Under the pieces are notes generated by a model that saw only the letters and a list, made by a program, of their open reading frames with translations, made no database searches and was not told where the DNA came from. Below are positions 33,487 through 42,774 of a stretch of DNA of 64,000 bases, piece after piece. The DNA is taken from NCBI GenBank assembly GCA_014799485.1, contig JAAVHY010000045.1, positions 1-64,000 of the forward strand, written 5' to 3'. The position numbers and the translations under genes are program-made. Position 1 is the first letter of the stretch. Each line of letters opens with the position of its first letter. Source of the stretch: Clostridiales bacterium (lineage in GTDB: Bacteria; Bacillota_A; Clostridia; Oscillospirales; Oscillospiraceae).

Positions 33487-33515
33487 TTGAATTCAACTAT
33501 TGTTTTTGTTATGAT
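33487..33515 (+). promoter_or_regulatory. Promoter of the XRE-ABC exporter operon
   Basis: TTGAAT (33487-33492), 17-base spacer, TATGAT (33510-33515). The -35 lies in the 10-base palindrome TTGAATTCAA (33487-33496), a possible self-regulation site for the XRE protein that follows. Confidence 0.68.
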
Positions 33516-33544
33516 ACAACCATCAAGCGAAACGGGGTGTTTTC

Positions 33545-34417
33545 ATGGCAAATCTGTTGAGTGACCGCATTGCCGAGCTGCGAAAAGAACGGGGCCTCAC
33601 CCAAGAGCAGCTGGGCCAATTGGTGGGGGTTTCCGCTCAGGCGGTGAGCAAGTGGGAAAAGGGCGGCGCGCCCGACGTAGAACTCCTCCCTGCCCTGGCC
33701 GACCGCCTGGGGGTGACCATCGACACCCTGTTTGGACGCAGCCAGGAGGAAATCGAGGATATGCCCCAGATGCTCACCCGCTGGCTAGAAGCCATCCCCG
33801 CGGAGCGGCGGCCCGACCAGCTCTTCCGTCTGCTGGCCACCACGTTCACCGCACTGACCACCATGGGCCACGACTTTTATATTGACCTTTCCGGCACAAT
33901 CCTGCCCTCCTGTTACACCCCCAGCCACGACTGGCTCCGCTCCGCGCTGGGTCTGGACAACGCCCTCTGTCTGGTCATCCCGGCGGAGGACTTCCCCTTC
34001 TATATGCTCCTGCCCGAGCCAGCCGAAGGCTACGTGTCCCAGCTGGCCCCCGATGAGGAGTACCGCCGTCTGTTCTCCGCACTGTCTATGGAGGGCAGCC
34101 TGGAGCTGCTGCGCTATCTCTATGGGCAGAAGGAGGCGTTCTACTCCGTCCCGGCCCTGGCCAACCGCGTCGGCCTCCCCCAAGATCAGGTGAGCACGGT
34201 GGTGGAGGCGCTGGCACAGTGCGGCCTTCTGCGCTGCCGGTCCATCGAGCTGGAGGAGGGCAGCACCGATGTCTATATTATCCACGACAACGCGGGCTTT
34301 GTCCCCTTCCTCTATCTGACCCGCTGGCTCATGGAAAAGGACGACTTCTGGGCCGTCGGCTGGTATAATCGGAAGCGGCCCATCCTGGCCCCGCCCGAGC
34401 AAAAGAAGGAGGACTGA
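33545..34417 (+). CDS. XRE family regulator with C-terminal winged-helix-like domain
   Basis: A 290-residue protein. Residues 1-62 are an XRE helix-turn-helix (ELRKERGLTQEQLGQLVGVSAQAVSKWEKGGAPD). The middle is unknown. Residues 180-250 (ALSMEGSLELLRYLYGQ ... YSVPALANRVGLPQDQVSTVVEALAQCGLLR) look like a second, ArsR-like winged helix. No transmembrane segment is seen. It lies 3 bases before an ABC exporter, so it probably controls that gene in response to a substrate or to envelope stress; the ligand is unknown. Confidence 0.86.
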   Translation: MANLLSDRIAELRKERGLTQEQLGQLVGVSAQAVSKWEKGGAPDVELLPALADRLGVTIDTLFGRSQEEIEDMPQMLTRWLEAIPAERRPDQLFRLLATTFTALTTMGHDFYIDLSGTILPSCYTPSHDWLRSALGLDNALCLVIPAEDFPFYMLLPEPAEGYVSQLAPDEEYRRLFSALSMEGSLELLRYLYGQKEAFYSVPALANRVGLPQDQVSTVVEALAQCGLLRCRSIELEEGSTDVYIIHDNAGFVPFLYLTRWLMEKDDFWAVGWYNRKRPILAPPEQKKED

Positions 34418-34420
34418 CCC

Positions 34421-36139
34421 ATGAAACAGCAGAAAAACCCCGCCGCCCGCCAGTATTACCGGGCCTTTTACCAGAACAACCACCTGTGTTTTGTCCTGGC
34501 CCTGGCGTTTACCGTTGCGACCTTTCCATTCCCGCTCATCGTCTCCTGGCTGCTTGGAGAGATCATCGACGTCATTGCCATCGGAGATCTGGCCCTGCTC
34601 TGGCGAACCCTGATTATTGCTGTCATCTTCATCGTCCCCAGCGTTTCCCTCAGTATAGCTATGTACCGAATGAAAAGCAGCTTCATCCACAAGGCCCTGA
34701 CTCAGTACAAATCCCTGGCTTTCCACAACCTCTCGGAAAAGAGCATCAGCGCCTTTTCCCGGGAAAATACGGGCCGTTACATTTCTGTCCTCACCAATGA
34801 TGTGGGTTCTGTGGAGACAAACTACCTCAAATACTCTTTTAACCTGATCTACAATGCCCTGCTTTTTTTCGGGACGCTGGGCATGATGTTCTGGTACAGC
34901 CCCGCCCTCACCGCGGCCACCATCGTCCTTTCCCTGTTCCCCCTGGCCGCATCCCTGCTCATGGGCAAGGAGTTATCCGTCCGGGAGAAAGCGGTCAGCG
35001 ACAAAAACGAGGGCTTTGTCTCCCAGCTCAAAGATTTGCTGGCCGGCTTCTCCGTCATCAAAAGTTTTAAGGCAGAGACAGAGGCCCAGCGGATGTTTGA
35101 CGCCGCCAATCAGGACGTGGAGAAGCACAAGCGCCGCCGCTATTGGTGGGAGTGTCTGCTGATGACGGTGAGCCAGGATATGGCCTCTTTACTCGTCCAG
35201 TTTGGGATCTTTTTCCTGGGTGCGTTCCTGGCCATCCGAGGGGACGTCACCCCAGGCACGGTAGTGATCTTCGTCAATCTGTGCAATTTCGTTATCCAGC
35301 CCATCAACATCGTACCCCAGTACTGGGCCAATCGAAAAGCCGCACAGGCCCTCATTGAAAAGCTGGCCCAGGTGACGGAGGAGAACGCGGGGCGCACCGG
35401 CGAGGCCATTCCCCCGGTGCTGGAGGAGGCCATCACGCTAAATCACGTGACCTTCGGCTACGAGCCGGACAAGCCGGTGCTGCAAGACCTGTCCCTGCGG
35501 CTGGAACCGGGAAAGAAGTACGCCATCGTGGGCGGCTCCGGGTCTGGAAAGTCCACCCTGCTCAACCTGCTGATGGGGGCCTACGACAGCTACGGCGGCT
35601 CCATCACCATCGACGGCAGGGAGCTTCGGGAGGTGGACCCCGACAGCCTCTATGACCTGATGAGCCTGATCGGTCAGAACGTGTTCCTGTTTGACGACAC
35701 CATTCGCCGCAACATCACCATGTTCCGGGATTTCCCCAACGAGCAGGTGGAGAAAGCTGTAAAGCGTTCCGGCCTGTCAGAGCTTCTGGCCCAGCGGGGC
35801 GAGGACTACCGCTGCGGCGAAAACGGCGTGGCGCTGTCCGGCGGAGAACGCCAGCGGGTGTCCATCGCCCGGTGCCTGCTCCGGGGCGCGCCGGTGCTCC
35901 TGCTGGACGAGGCCACCGCCTCCCTGGACAACCAGACCGCCTTCTCCGTCACCGACGCCATCCTCCATCTGGACGGTCTCACCCGGGTGGTGGTCACCCA
36001 CCGGCTGGACGCGGCGCTGATGGAGCAGTACGACGAGATCATCGTCCTGCGCGGCGGCCAAATCCGGGAAGCCGGGAACTTTGACCAGTTGATGGAGAAA
36101 AAAGGCCTCTTCTATTCCCTGTACACGCTGTCCGCGTAA
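34421..36139 (+). CDS. ABC exporter, fused permease-ATPase
   Basis: A 572-residue type-IV ABC half-transporter. About six hydrophobic segments lie in residues 20-310. The nucleotide-binding domain has Walker A GGSGSGKST, Q-loop SLIGQNVFLFDD, signature LSGGERQRVSIARCLL, Walker B VLLLDEATASLD and switch His in VVVTHRLDA. It works as a homodimer or with a partner not seen here. Possible substrates are drugs, peptides or lipids. Co-transcribed with the XRE gene. Confidence 0.93.
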   Translation: MKQQKNPAARQYYRAFYQNNHLCFVLALAFTVATFPFPLIVSWLLGEIIDVIAIGDLALLWRTLIIAVIFIVPSVSLSIAMYRMKSSFIHKALTQYKSLAFHNLSEKSISAFSRENTGRYISVLTNDVGSVETNYLKYSFNLIYNALLFFGTLGMMFWYSPALTAATIVLSLFPLAASLLMGKELSVREKAVSDKNEGFVSQLKDLLAGFSVIKSFKAETEAQRMFDAANQDVEKHKRRRYWWECLLMTVSQDMASLLVQFGIFFLGAFLAIRGDVTPGTVVIFVNLCNFVIQPINIVPQYWANRKAAQALIEKLAQVTEENAGRTGEAIPPVLEEAITLNHVTFGYEPDKPVLQDLSLRLEPGKKYAIVGGSGSGKSTLLNLLMGAYDSYGGSITIDGRELREVDPDSLYDLMSLIGQNVFLFDDTIRRNITMFRDFPNEQVEKAVKRSGLSELLAQRGEDYRCGENGVALSGGERQRVSIARCLLRGAPVLLLDEATASLDNQTAFSVTDAILHLDGLTRVVVTHRLDAALMEQYDEIIVLRGGQIREAGNFDQLMEKKGLFYSLYTLSA

Positions 36140-36143
36140 AAAG

Positions 36144-36174
36144 AAACCCTCCGGCTACGCCGGAGGGTTTCTTC
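36144..36174. terminator. Bidirectional terminator between ABC exporter and DUF362 gene
   Basis: A 12-bp perfect stem (36144-36155 with 36159-36170, loop TAC) flanked by an A-run on the left and TTTCTTC on the right; the genes converge here. Confidence 0.92.
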
Positions 36175-36178
36175 ATTA

Positions 36179-37330
36179 TCAGTGATCCAGCAGCTTCGCG
36201 ATGGCGGTTCGGCGGACGACCATCGCGCTCTTCGGGCAGAATTCCTGGCAGCAGAAGCATCGGATGCACGCTTTGCGGTCAATGCTCGGCTTCCCGCCTA
36301 CCATGGTGATGGCCTTGGCGGGGCATATATCGCGGCACTCGCCGCAGCCAACGCACTCCGCCTTTTTCACGGCAGGCCGCTGGGACAGCGCCCATTGCAT
36401 GACCGAGCCCTTCACCCGGTGGAACAGGCTCTTCCCGTCCCCTTGAAACAGGTGGCTGTTGCCGGTGGTGATGCGCTGGAAATCCGGGAGGGCAAAAGCG
36501 GCGGGGTCGCCCTCCACCGTCAATTCCTCTGCCGAGGCGGGGATCAGCCCCCGCTCCAGCGCCGCCTCCAGGGTGGGCACTTCCTCCCGCTTCAGCCCGA
36601 TCAGCTCGGCGCAAACCAGATCCACCTTATGGGGGCTCTCCGATGCCAGCAGCGCGCCCATGTGCCGGGGCGTACCGCCGGTGGGGCCGTTGCCCTCCAT
36701 GCAGTCCACCGCGTCCACAATGGTGAGTTTTGGCTTGAAGTACTCGTCCAGATCCACGATCATCCGGGCGAAGTCCCTGGGGTCCGGGTAGCGGAAATGG
36801 TACTCCGGCTTCATGGTGCCCGGGATGGTCCCGAACATATTTTTCGCCCCGCAGGTCATGGCCATCATGCCGTGGGTCTTGAGCTTGCACAGGTCGATGA
36901 TGGCATCCGCTTCATCCAAATAGGCAGTGTAACGGAATTGGCGGCACACCTTTCCCTCCGGGCAGCTCCCCTGCCGCTCCGAAAAATCCTGGTTCAGCCT
37001 CCCGCCGCACCGCTCCACCGCGTTCATCCCGGTAGCGGCATAAACCCGGTTCACATAGGCGGCGTTGTACAGCCCGCCGGGGCTGTCCCCCACCACCACG
37101 TCCGCGCCCCGTTCCACCAGCATTTTGACCAGGGAACACAGCAGGCCGGGGTGGGTGGTAGCCGCCTTCTCCGGTTTGGCAAAGGTGACCAGGTTCACTT
37201 TCACCGCGATCTTCATGCCGGGTCCCACCCAGTCCAGCCCGCCCAGCGGTTCCAAAACCCGCTCCAGCGCGGCCCGTGTCTCCCCCTCGGAATAATCAGC
37301 GCAAGGGGTAATGACCACATCTGCTTTCAT
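36179..37330 (-). CDS. DUF362 protein with two 4Fe-4S clusters
   Basis: A 383-residue iron-sulfur protein. The N-terminal DUF362 domain has MKIAVKVNLV, DVVVGDSPGG, DAIIDLCKLKTHGMMAMTCGAKNMFG and PKLTIVDAVDCMEGNGPTGG. The C-terminus is a bacterial ferredoxin domain with CVGCGECRDICPAKAI and CIRCFCCQEFCPKSAM, eight cysteines for two clusters. No signal peptide is seen. The family is common in anaerobes; its redox partner is unknown. Separated from ispH-S1 by a terminator, so it is its own unit. Confidence 0.9.
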   Translation of the reverse strand: MKADVVITPCADYSEGETRAALERVLEPLGGLDWVGPGMKIAVKVNLVTFAKPEKAATTHPGLLCSLVKMLVERGADVVVGDSPGGLYNAAYVNRVYAATGMNAVERCGGRLNQDFSERQGSCPEGKVCRQFRYTAYLDEADAIIDLCKLKTHGMMAMTCGAKNMFGTIPGTMKPEYHFRYPDPRDFARMIVDLDEYFKPKLTIVDAVDCMEGNGPTGGTPRHMGALLASESPHKVDLVCAELIGLKREEVPTLEAALERGLIPASAEELTVEGDPAAFALPDFQRITTGNSHLFQGDGKSLFHRVKGSVMQWALSQRPAVKKAECVGCGECRDICPAKAITMVGGKPSIDRKACIRCFCCQEFCPKSAMVVRRTAIAKLLDH

Positions 37331-37348
37331 ACTTTTCCACCTCTATTC

Positions 37349-37382
37349 AAAAAGGCTGCCGCGACTGCGGCAGCCTTTTTTT
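37349..37382 (-). terminator. Terminator of the cmk-plsC-ispH unit
   Basis: A 14-bp perfect stem (37349-37362 with 37367-37380, loop GACT) with A/T runs on both sides, 15 bases beyond the ispH-S1 stop. Confidence 0.93.
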
Positions 37383-37396
37383 GATCAAACGGGAGC

Positions 37397-39370
37397 TTAC
37401 TCCTCAACAGGGGCCTCGCTGTCCTCTTCGGCCTCTTCCTCCCAGTCGGCCGCGGGGGCGGCGGTCTCCAGCAGGGCGCGGATGGACAGGGACACCTTCT
37501 TGTTCTCCTCGTCGATGGCGGTGATCTTGGCGTCCACGGTCTCGCCCTCGTTCACCACATCGCCGGGCTTCTCCACCCGGTGGTCGGCCAGCTGGGAAAT
37601 ATGGATCAGGCCATCCACACCGGGGACGATTTCGGCAAAGGCGCCGAAGGTCATCAGCTTGACGATGCGCACGGGGGCCACATCGCCCACAGCGTACTTC
37701 TCGATGAACATCGTCCAGGGCTCCTGGCTGTGATCCTTCACGCCCAGGGAGATCTTCTTCTTCTCCGGGTCGAAGGAAATGACGTACACCTCGATCGGGT
37801 CGCCCACGCTGACCACTTCGGAGGGGGTCTTGATGCGGGACCAGGACAGCTCGGAGATGTGGACCATGCCGTCCACGCCGCCGATGTCCACGAAAGCGCC
37901 GTAAGAGGTCAGGCTCTTGACGGTGCCGCTGTACCGCTTGCCCACCTCGATGTTGTCCCAAATGGCAGCGGCGGCGGCGGCACGGGCCTCGGCGGCCACG
38001 GCGCGGATGGAACCCACCACGCGGCGGCGGGCACGGTTCACCTCGGTGATGCGCAGCTGCACGCGGGTCTTGACCATCTCAGACAGGTCGGCCCCGCGGG
38101 GCTTGCCGGACTGGGACGCGGGGATGAACACGCGGATGCCCTTGACGTTGGCCACCAGGCCGCCCTTGTTCTCCTCGGTGATGATGCCCTCCAGGACGTC
38201 CCGGTTCTCCACGGCGTTCTCCACGGTCTCCCAGTTCTTGTCCGCGTCCAGGCGCTTCTTGGACAGCTTGACCACGCAGTCCCGGTCGCTGACCAGCATG
38301 ACGATGGCCTCGATCTCCTCGCCCACCTTGGCCAGATCCTCCACCTTCACATCGGGGTCGTCGCTCAGCTCAGACAGGGGAATGGTGCCGGGATACTTGA
38401 CGCCCAGCTCGACCTGCACTTCAGTCGGCGTAATGGCCGCGACTGTTCCGGTGACCCGATCCCCCGTATTTAAAATTTTGAACGACTCCTCCAGCATCTC
38501 CGCGAAGGACTGTTCAATCTCCATGATTTCATCGCTCATTTTGTTGCTGACCTCCTTTATTATCCACTCCGGCGTAGATGCGCCGGCAGTGATCCCAAGC
38601 GTGCCGATCCGTTGGAACCGCTCCAGGTCAATGTCCTCGCTCCGCTCCACCTGCACCACCGCGGGACAGCGGCTGGCGCACAGCTGGGCCAGCTTCCGGG
38701 TGTTGGAGCTTTTTTGATCGCCGATGACGATCATTCCGTCGCATTGACCGGCCAATTCCAAGGCTTCAGATTGCCGCTTGGACGTAGCATTACATATTGT
38801 ATCAAAAAATTCCGCGTTTGTACACACTTTTTTTGCGTTTTCCACGATTTTTTCCCAACTGGCCAAAATCGCCGTGGTTTGTGCCACAAATGTCAGCGGC
38901 TCGCCGCACAATCCCGGAGTTTTTTCAAAAATTTGCCTCAATTCTTCCCAACTTGATACTACGATCCCCCGCCGGGTACATCCTAAAATACCCAGGATCT
39001 CCGGATGGTCCGCTTCCCCCACGATCACAGGCACCCGCCCCTTGGCCTCCGCCTCCCGGACGATATCATGGATATAGGCCACATTGGGACAGGTGGCGTC
39101 CAGCACCCGGCACCCCCGCTCCTCCAGCACCCGGTAGGTCCTGTCAGGCTCGCCGTGGGCGCGGATGATCACAACGGCCCCCCGGGCCGCCTCCTCCGGC
39201 GAGAAAACGGTCTCCGCCCCCAGCTCCTCTAAATGCCGGATCACATGGTCGTTGTGGGTGATGTGGCCCAGCAATACCACCGGCCCCTGAGCGGCGGCTC
39301 GCTCTGCCAGCTCCACTGCCCGGCGCACCCCGTAGCAGAATCCGGCGGTCTTGGCCAAACGGACGATCAT
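37397..39370 (-). CDS. ispH-rpsA: Fused HMBPP reductase IspH and ribosomal protein S1
   Basis: A 657-residue bifunctional protein. Residues 1-280 are IspH, the [4Fe-4S] enzyme that makes IPP and DMAPP in the last step of the MEP isoprenoid pathway. The cluster cysteines Cys12, Cys94 and Cys193 are all present, as are HITHN and the TSNT-like SSNTRK region. Residues 295-640 hold four S1 RNA-binding repeats, the best being GTVKSLTSYGAFVDIGGVDG-type units near 480 and 565. This fusion is known in Clostridia. The ATG overlaps the plsC stop (ATGA). The acidic C-terminus ends EDSEAPVEE. Confidence 0.96.
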   Translation of the reverse strand: MIVRLAKTAGFCYGVRRAVELAERAAAQGPVVLLGHITHNDHVIRHLEELGAETVFSPEEAARGAVVIIRAHGEPDRTYRVLEERGCRVLDATCPNVAYIHDIVREAEAKGRVPVIVGEADHPEILGILGCTRRGIVVSSWEELRQIFEKTPGLCGEPLTFVAQTTAILASWEKIVENAKKVCTNAEFFDTICNATSKRQSEALELAGQCDGMIVIGDQKSSNTRKLAQLCASRCPAVVQVERSEDIDLERFQRIGTLGITAGASTPEWIIKEVSNKMSDEIMEIEQSFAEMLEESFKILNTGDRVTGTVAAITPTEVQVELGVKYPGTIPLSELSDDPDVKVEDLAKVGEEIEAIVMLVSDRDCVVKLSKKRLDADKNWETVENAVENRDVLEGIITEENKGGLVANVKGIRVFIPASQSGKPRGADLSEMVKTRVQLRITEVNRARRRVVGSIRAVAAEARAAAAAAIWDNIEVGKRYSGTVKSLTSYGAFVDIGGVDGMVHISELSWSRIKTPSEVVSVGDPIEVYVISFDPEKKKISLGVKDHSQEPWTMFIEKYAVGDVAPVRIVKLMTFGAFAEIVPGVDGLIHISQLADHRVEKPGDVVNEGETVDAKITAIDEENKKVSLSIRALLETAAPAADWEEEAEEDSEAPVEE

Positions 39371-39963
39371 ACCGCCTGCCCTCCCAGCGCCCGCACACGG
39401 GCCAGCAGATCATCGGCGATGCGCTGATAGTCCTCGGCAGTGGGCTTGCGCCCCTCGAACTCAGGGTGGTACGATTCCCCAAAAATCACCGTGGTCTTTC
39501 GGAATATCCGTTTTTTCGGCGAGATGTAAACAGGCACCAGCGGCGCGCCGGTACGGGTGGACAGCATGGCCGCGCCGGTGTGCGCCTCAGAGGTCTCCCC
39601 TTCCTTTACACGGGTCCCCTCAGGGAACATGAGCAGCTTTTCGTCCGCACGCAGCACCCGCATGGCCTCCTTGACGGCGGCCATATCGGACTTCCCCCGC
39701 TGGACGCCGAAAATCCCCGCCTTTTTCAGCAGGAAACCGATCACCGGCCACTTCATGATCTCCGCCTTGGCCATCACATGGGTCTGCCTTTTACTGCCCA
39801 TGCAGCATACCACATACAGCGGGTCGCCCAGGGAGGTGTGGTTCCCACAGATGAGCGCCGCCCCCTCCGGGATATTTTCCACCCCTACCGCTTTCCATGG
39901 GTGGAATATTTTCATAAAAATCCAGATGATCGGGTAGAGTACGGCGTATACCTTATTTTTCAT
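39367..39963 (-). CDS. plsC: 1-acyl-glycerol-3-phosphate acyltransferase
   Basis: Membrane-bound enzyme that makes phosphatidic acid from lysophosphatidic acid. The 198-residue product has an N-terminal hydrophobic anchor (YAVLYPIIWIFMKIF), the catalytic NHTSLGD (the HX4D motif), FGVQRG, and the glycerol-phosphate site FPEGTR. The ATG at 39963 follows GGGAGGG in the cmk 3' end; 18 extra upstream residues in frame are not conserved. Acts downstream of plsX and acpP in this window. Confidence 0.93.
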   Translation of the reverse strand: MKNKVYAVLYPIIWIFMKIFHPWKAVGVENIPEGAALICGNHTSLGDPLYVVCCMGSKRQTHVMAKAEIMKWPVIGFLLKKAGIFGVQRGKSDMAAVKEAMRVLRADEKLLMFPEGTRVKEGETSEAHTGAAMLSTRTGAPLVPVYISPKKRIFRKTTVIFGESYHPEFEGRKPTAEDYQRIADDLLARVRALGGQAV

Positions 39964-40651
39964 GCCGTCCCTCCCCGTCCCCAAGCCGCTCCCGGATGAT
40001 CCCCAGCAGCAGGGCAAAGCTCTCCTCCAGATCCAGCCCGGTGGTGTCCGCCAGCACCGCGTCCGCCCCCTGCTTCAACGGGGCCGTCTCCCGCGACCTG
40101 TCCCGACGGTCGCGCTCGACCACCTCTTGGAGCACCTGTTCGAATTCGGCCTGCTGGCCCCGTTCCAAAAGCTCCTTGTACCGGCGTTCCGCCCGGGCTT
40201 CCGCCGCGGCAGTCAGGAAAATCTTCAGATCCGCCTGGGGCAGCACCACGGTGCCGATGTCCCGGCCATCCATGATAACGTCGTGCTCCCGGGCCGTCTG
40301 GCGCTGCATCTCCAGGAGGAAATCCCGCACCGCCGGGAGCGCGGCCACCTTGGACGCGCAGGCGGATATCTCGTTTTCCCGAATCGCCTCGGTCACGTCC
40401 TCCCCGTCCAGCAGCATATGCTGGAGGCCGTCCGCCCCATAGCCCATGGTGATGGTCAGGCCGGGGAGCATCGCCTTTACGGCGTCCGCGTCTGTGGGAT
40501 CGACACCCCGGCGGCGGGCGGCGAGGCCCACCGTGCGGTAAATGGCCCCGGTGTCCACATAGAGGAAACCCAGCTCCTGGGCCAGCCGCTTGGCCAGGGT
40601 GGATTTCCCCGCCCCGGAGGGCCCGTCAATGGCAATGCTGCGGTATTGCAT
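39953..40651 (-). CDS. cmk: Cytidylate kinase
   Basis: Phosphorylates CMP and dCMP with ATP. The 232-residue product starts MQYRSIAIDGPSGAGKST (P-loop at 9-17). It has FLYVDTGAIYR, the CMP-binding MDGRDIGTVVLPQADLKIFLTA and the lid region RRYKELLERGQ. The ATG at 40651 has GAGGGG eight bases upstream; the longer frame to 40780 lies inside the upstream gene. cmk-plsC-ispH(-S1) is a common clostridial order. Confidence 0.96.
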   Translation of the reverse strand: MQYRSIAIDGPSGAGKSTLAKRLAQELGFLYVDTGAIYRTVGLAARRRGVDPTDADAVKAMLPGLTITMGYGADGLQHMLLDGEDVTEAIRENEISACASKVAALPAVRDFLLEMQRQTAREHDVIMDGRDIGTVVLPQADLKIFLTAAAEARAERRYKELLERGQQAEFEQVLQEVVERDRRDRSRETAPLKQGADAVLADTTGLDLEESFALLLGIIRERLGDGEGRHEK

Positions 40652-40664
40652 AGGAGTACCCCTC

Positions 40665-41915
40665 TCATACATGATTTGCCCGTTCCGCCGCGGCCAACCC
40701 GGCGGCATAGCCGGTAGACCAGGCGATCTGCAGGTTGAAACCGCCGGTGTAGCCGTCCACGTCCAGCAGCTCCCCGGCAATGTACAGCCCCTTCGCTTTT
40801 TTGGACTCCATGGTCTTGGGATCTATTTCCCCCACGGCCACGCCGCCGGAGGTGACCACCGCCTCTTCCACCGGGCGGGCGCCCGCAACGGGAACGGTAA
40901 AGCCCTTCAGCGCCGCCAGCAAGGACCGGCGTTGATCCTTCCGAACCTCATGGGCTTTGGACTCCAGCGATATGCCCGCCCACTTCGCCATCACAGGCAC
41001 CGCCGAACGGGGGACTAATCTGCCCAGCACGTTTGCGCAGTTCTGATTGGCATAGGCCGCAAGATCCCGTACCAGGCGGGCATCCAGCGTTTGATCGTCC
41101 AACGCGGGCTTCCAGTCGATATAGGCGACATAACTGTGTTTTGTACAGTCCATATGGGCGGAAGCGGACAGCACCAGCGGCCCGGACAGCCCGAAGTGGG
41201 TGAACAGCAGCTCCCCCTGCTCCCGAAACACAATCCTGCCTTTCTCATCCCGAACGGTCAGCTTCACATTCCGCAGGGAAAGCCCCTGGAGCGCCCCGCA
41301 GCAAGGGTCGTCCGACTCCAGCGGCACCAGGGAGCCCCGGATGGGCACAATGGTGTGCCCCACCGACCGAGCCAACCCATAGCCTTCACCTGTGGAGCCG
41401 GTCCGGGGGTAGGAGGCCCCGCCCGTCGCGAGAATAAACGCTTTACTTCCGCTGATCAGGCCGCTGTTCTCCGTCTGGATGCCGGTCAGCGCGCCGTCCC
41501 GGACCTCGAGCCCAACGACCCGGTCCTGACGCAGCTCCACCCCCCGGCGGCGCAGCTCAAAAAACAGCGCGTCCACAATATCGGCCGCTTTATCCGAAAC
41601 GGGAAACACCCGGCTGCCCCGCTCCGTCTTCAGTTTTACGCCCAGGCCCTCAAAAAAAGCCATCGTGTCCGCCGGACCAAATCGGCTAAAGGCACTGTAA
41701 AGGAATTTTCCATTACGGGGAATCGAGGCCATCAGCTCCTGGGGGCCGCAATTGTTGGTCACGTTGCAGCGCCCTTTCCCGGTGATGTACAGCTTCCGCC
41801 CCACCTTCTCGTTGGGCTCCAGCAGCAGCACCGACCCACCGGCCCGGGCGGCTGTGACGGCGGCCATCATGCCTGCCGCCCCGCCCCCGGCGACCACTAT
41901 TTCACTTGTCCTCAT
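40665..41915 (-). CDS. BaiN/HI0933 family FAD-dependent oxidoreductase
   Basis: A 416-residue flavoprotein. The N-terminal VVAGGGAAGMMAAVTAA is the FAD-binding GxGxxG loop. Family-specific blocks are VGRKLYITGKGRCNVTNN, PRNGKFLYSAFSRFGPADTMAFFEGLGVKLK, ATGGASYPRTGSTGEGY, LLFTHFGLSGPLVL and the C-terminal ELLDVDGYTGGFNLQIAWSTGYAAG. It is homologous to YtfP/HI0933. One relative, BaiN, reduces bile-acid intermediates, but most are uncharacterised, so a bile-acid role is not implied. The ATG at 41915 lies in the 3' end of the rpiR-like gene. Confidence 0.9.
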   Translation of the reverse strand: MRTSEIVVAGGGAAGMMAAVTAARAGGSVLLLEPNEKVGRKLYITGKGRCNVTNNCGPQELMASIPRNGKFLYSAFSRFGPADTMAFFEGLGVKLKTERGSRVFPVSDKAADIVDALFFELRRRGVELRQDRVVGLEVRDGALTGIQTENSGLISGSKAFILATGGASYPRTGSTGEGYGLARSVGHTIVPIRGSLVPLESDDPCCGALQGLSLRNVKLTVRDEKGRIVFREQGELLFTHFGLSGPLVLSASAHMDCTKHSYVAYIDWKPALDDQTLDARLVRDLAAYANQNCANVLGRLVPRSAVPVMAKWAGISLESKAHEVRKDQRRSLLAALKGFTVPVAGARPVEEAVVTSGGVAVGEIDPKTMESKKAKGLYIAGELLDVDGYTGGFNLQIAWSTGYAAGLAAAERANHV

Positions 41916-42774
41916 ACTCCACCTTTTCGTACACCTGGTACTCGTCCCAGATGCGCTCCAGCCGCTCAAAGGTAGCCGTGACCTCGCCGGACTTTTTCCG
42001 CCCCACCGCCACGATCAGCGCGTTGATAATGGACAGCGGAGCCACCAGGGAGTCCGCAAAAGACACCATATCGCTCTTGGCCAGCAGGCGGAAATTCGCG
42101 GTGTCATACAGGGGGGACATCTCGCTGTCCGTGATGGCCACCACCGTGGCCCCCTGATCCCGGGCGAACTCCATGGCCCGCACAGAACGGGTGGAGTACC
42201 GCGGAAAGCTGATGCCGATGACCACATCGCCCTCCCCTACCCGGAGCATCTGCTCGAACATCTCGCTGGCCAGACTGGTCTGCACCTGGCACACGTCGTC
42301 AAAAATCAGCTTGAAGTAGAAGGTCAGGAAATCAGACAGCGCCGCCGAGGAGCGGACACCCAGGATATAAATGCGCTTGGCCCCTACGATCGCGTCCACG
42401 GCGCCGTTGAAGTCCTCCCGGCTCAGCTCGCTGAGCGTCATGCGCAGCTTTTCAATGTCCGACTGCACCACTTTGTCCAGCACTCCCTGGGAGCCAAGCC
42501 GGTCGTAGGATACCTCGATGCGCTGAACGGTGGTCAGCTTGCCCCGGATCATCTCCTGCATGGCCCTTTGCATGGCGGGGTAACCCTCGTAGCCCAGCTC
42601 GACGGCAAAACGGACCACGGTGGACTCGCTGATCTGTACCGCCTGGCCCAGCCGCGCCGCCGTCATAAAGGCGGCCTTGTCATAATTGTCCAGGATATAC
42701 CGCCCGATCAGCTTCTGTCCTTTGGAAAATGTGCCCATCCTGCTCTGGATCACGGTCAAAATATCACGGCTCAT
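41902..42774 (-). CDS. MurR/RpiR family transcriptional regulator
   Basis: A 290-residue sugar-phosphate-responsive regulator. The N-terminal RpiR helix-turn-helix is KGQKLIGRYILDNYDKAAFMTAARLGQAVQISESTVVRFAVELGYEGY. The C-terminal SIS domain has YILGVRSSAALSDFL, GDVVIGISFPRYSTRSV and TVVAITDSEMSP. No sugar genes adjoin; it overlaps the BaiN-like gene by 14 bases and leads that unit. It has its own promoter at 42894-42922 and a long GC-rich leader. Confidence 0.92.
   Translation of the reverse strand: MSRDILTVIQSRMGTFSKGQKLIGRYILDNYDKAAFMTAARLGQAVQISESTVVRFAVELGYEGYPAMQRAMQEMIRGKLTTVQRIEVSYDRLGSQGVLDKVVQSDIEKLRMTLSELSREDFNGAVDAIVGAKRIYILGVRSSAALSDFLTFYFKLIFDDVCQVQTSLASEMFEQMLRVGEGDVVIGISFPRYSTRSVRAMEFARDQGATVVAITDSEMSPLYDTANFRLLAKSDMVSFADSLVAPLSIINALIVAVGRKKSGEVTATFERLERIWDEYQVYEKVEYEDK

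Noticed and set aside
40665..41915. Naming the flavoprotein baiN with a bile-acid role
   Set aside because: The family is broad and no other bai genes are present; only the family similarity is supported.
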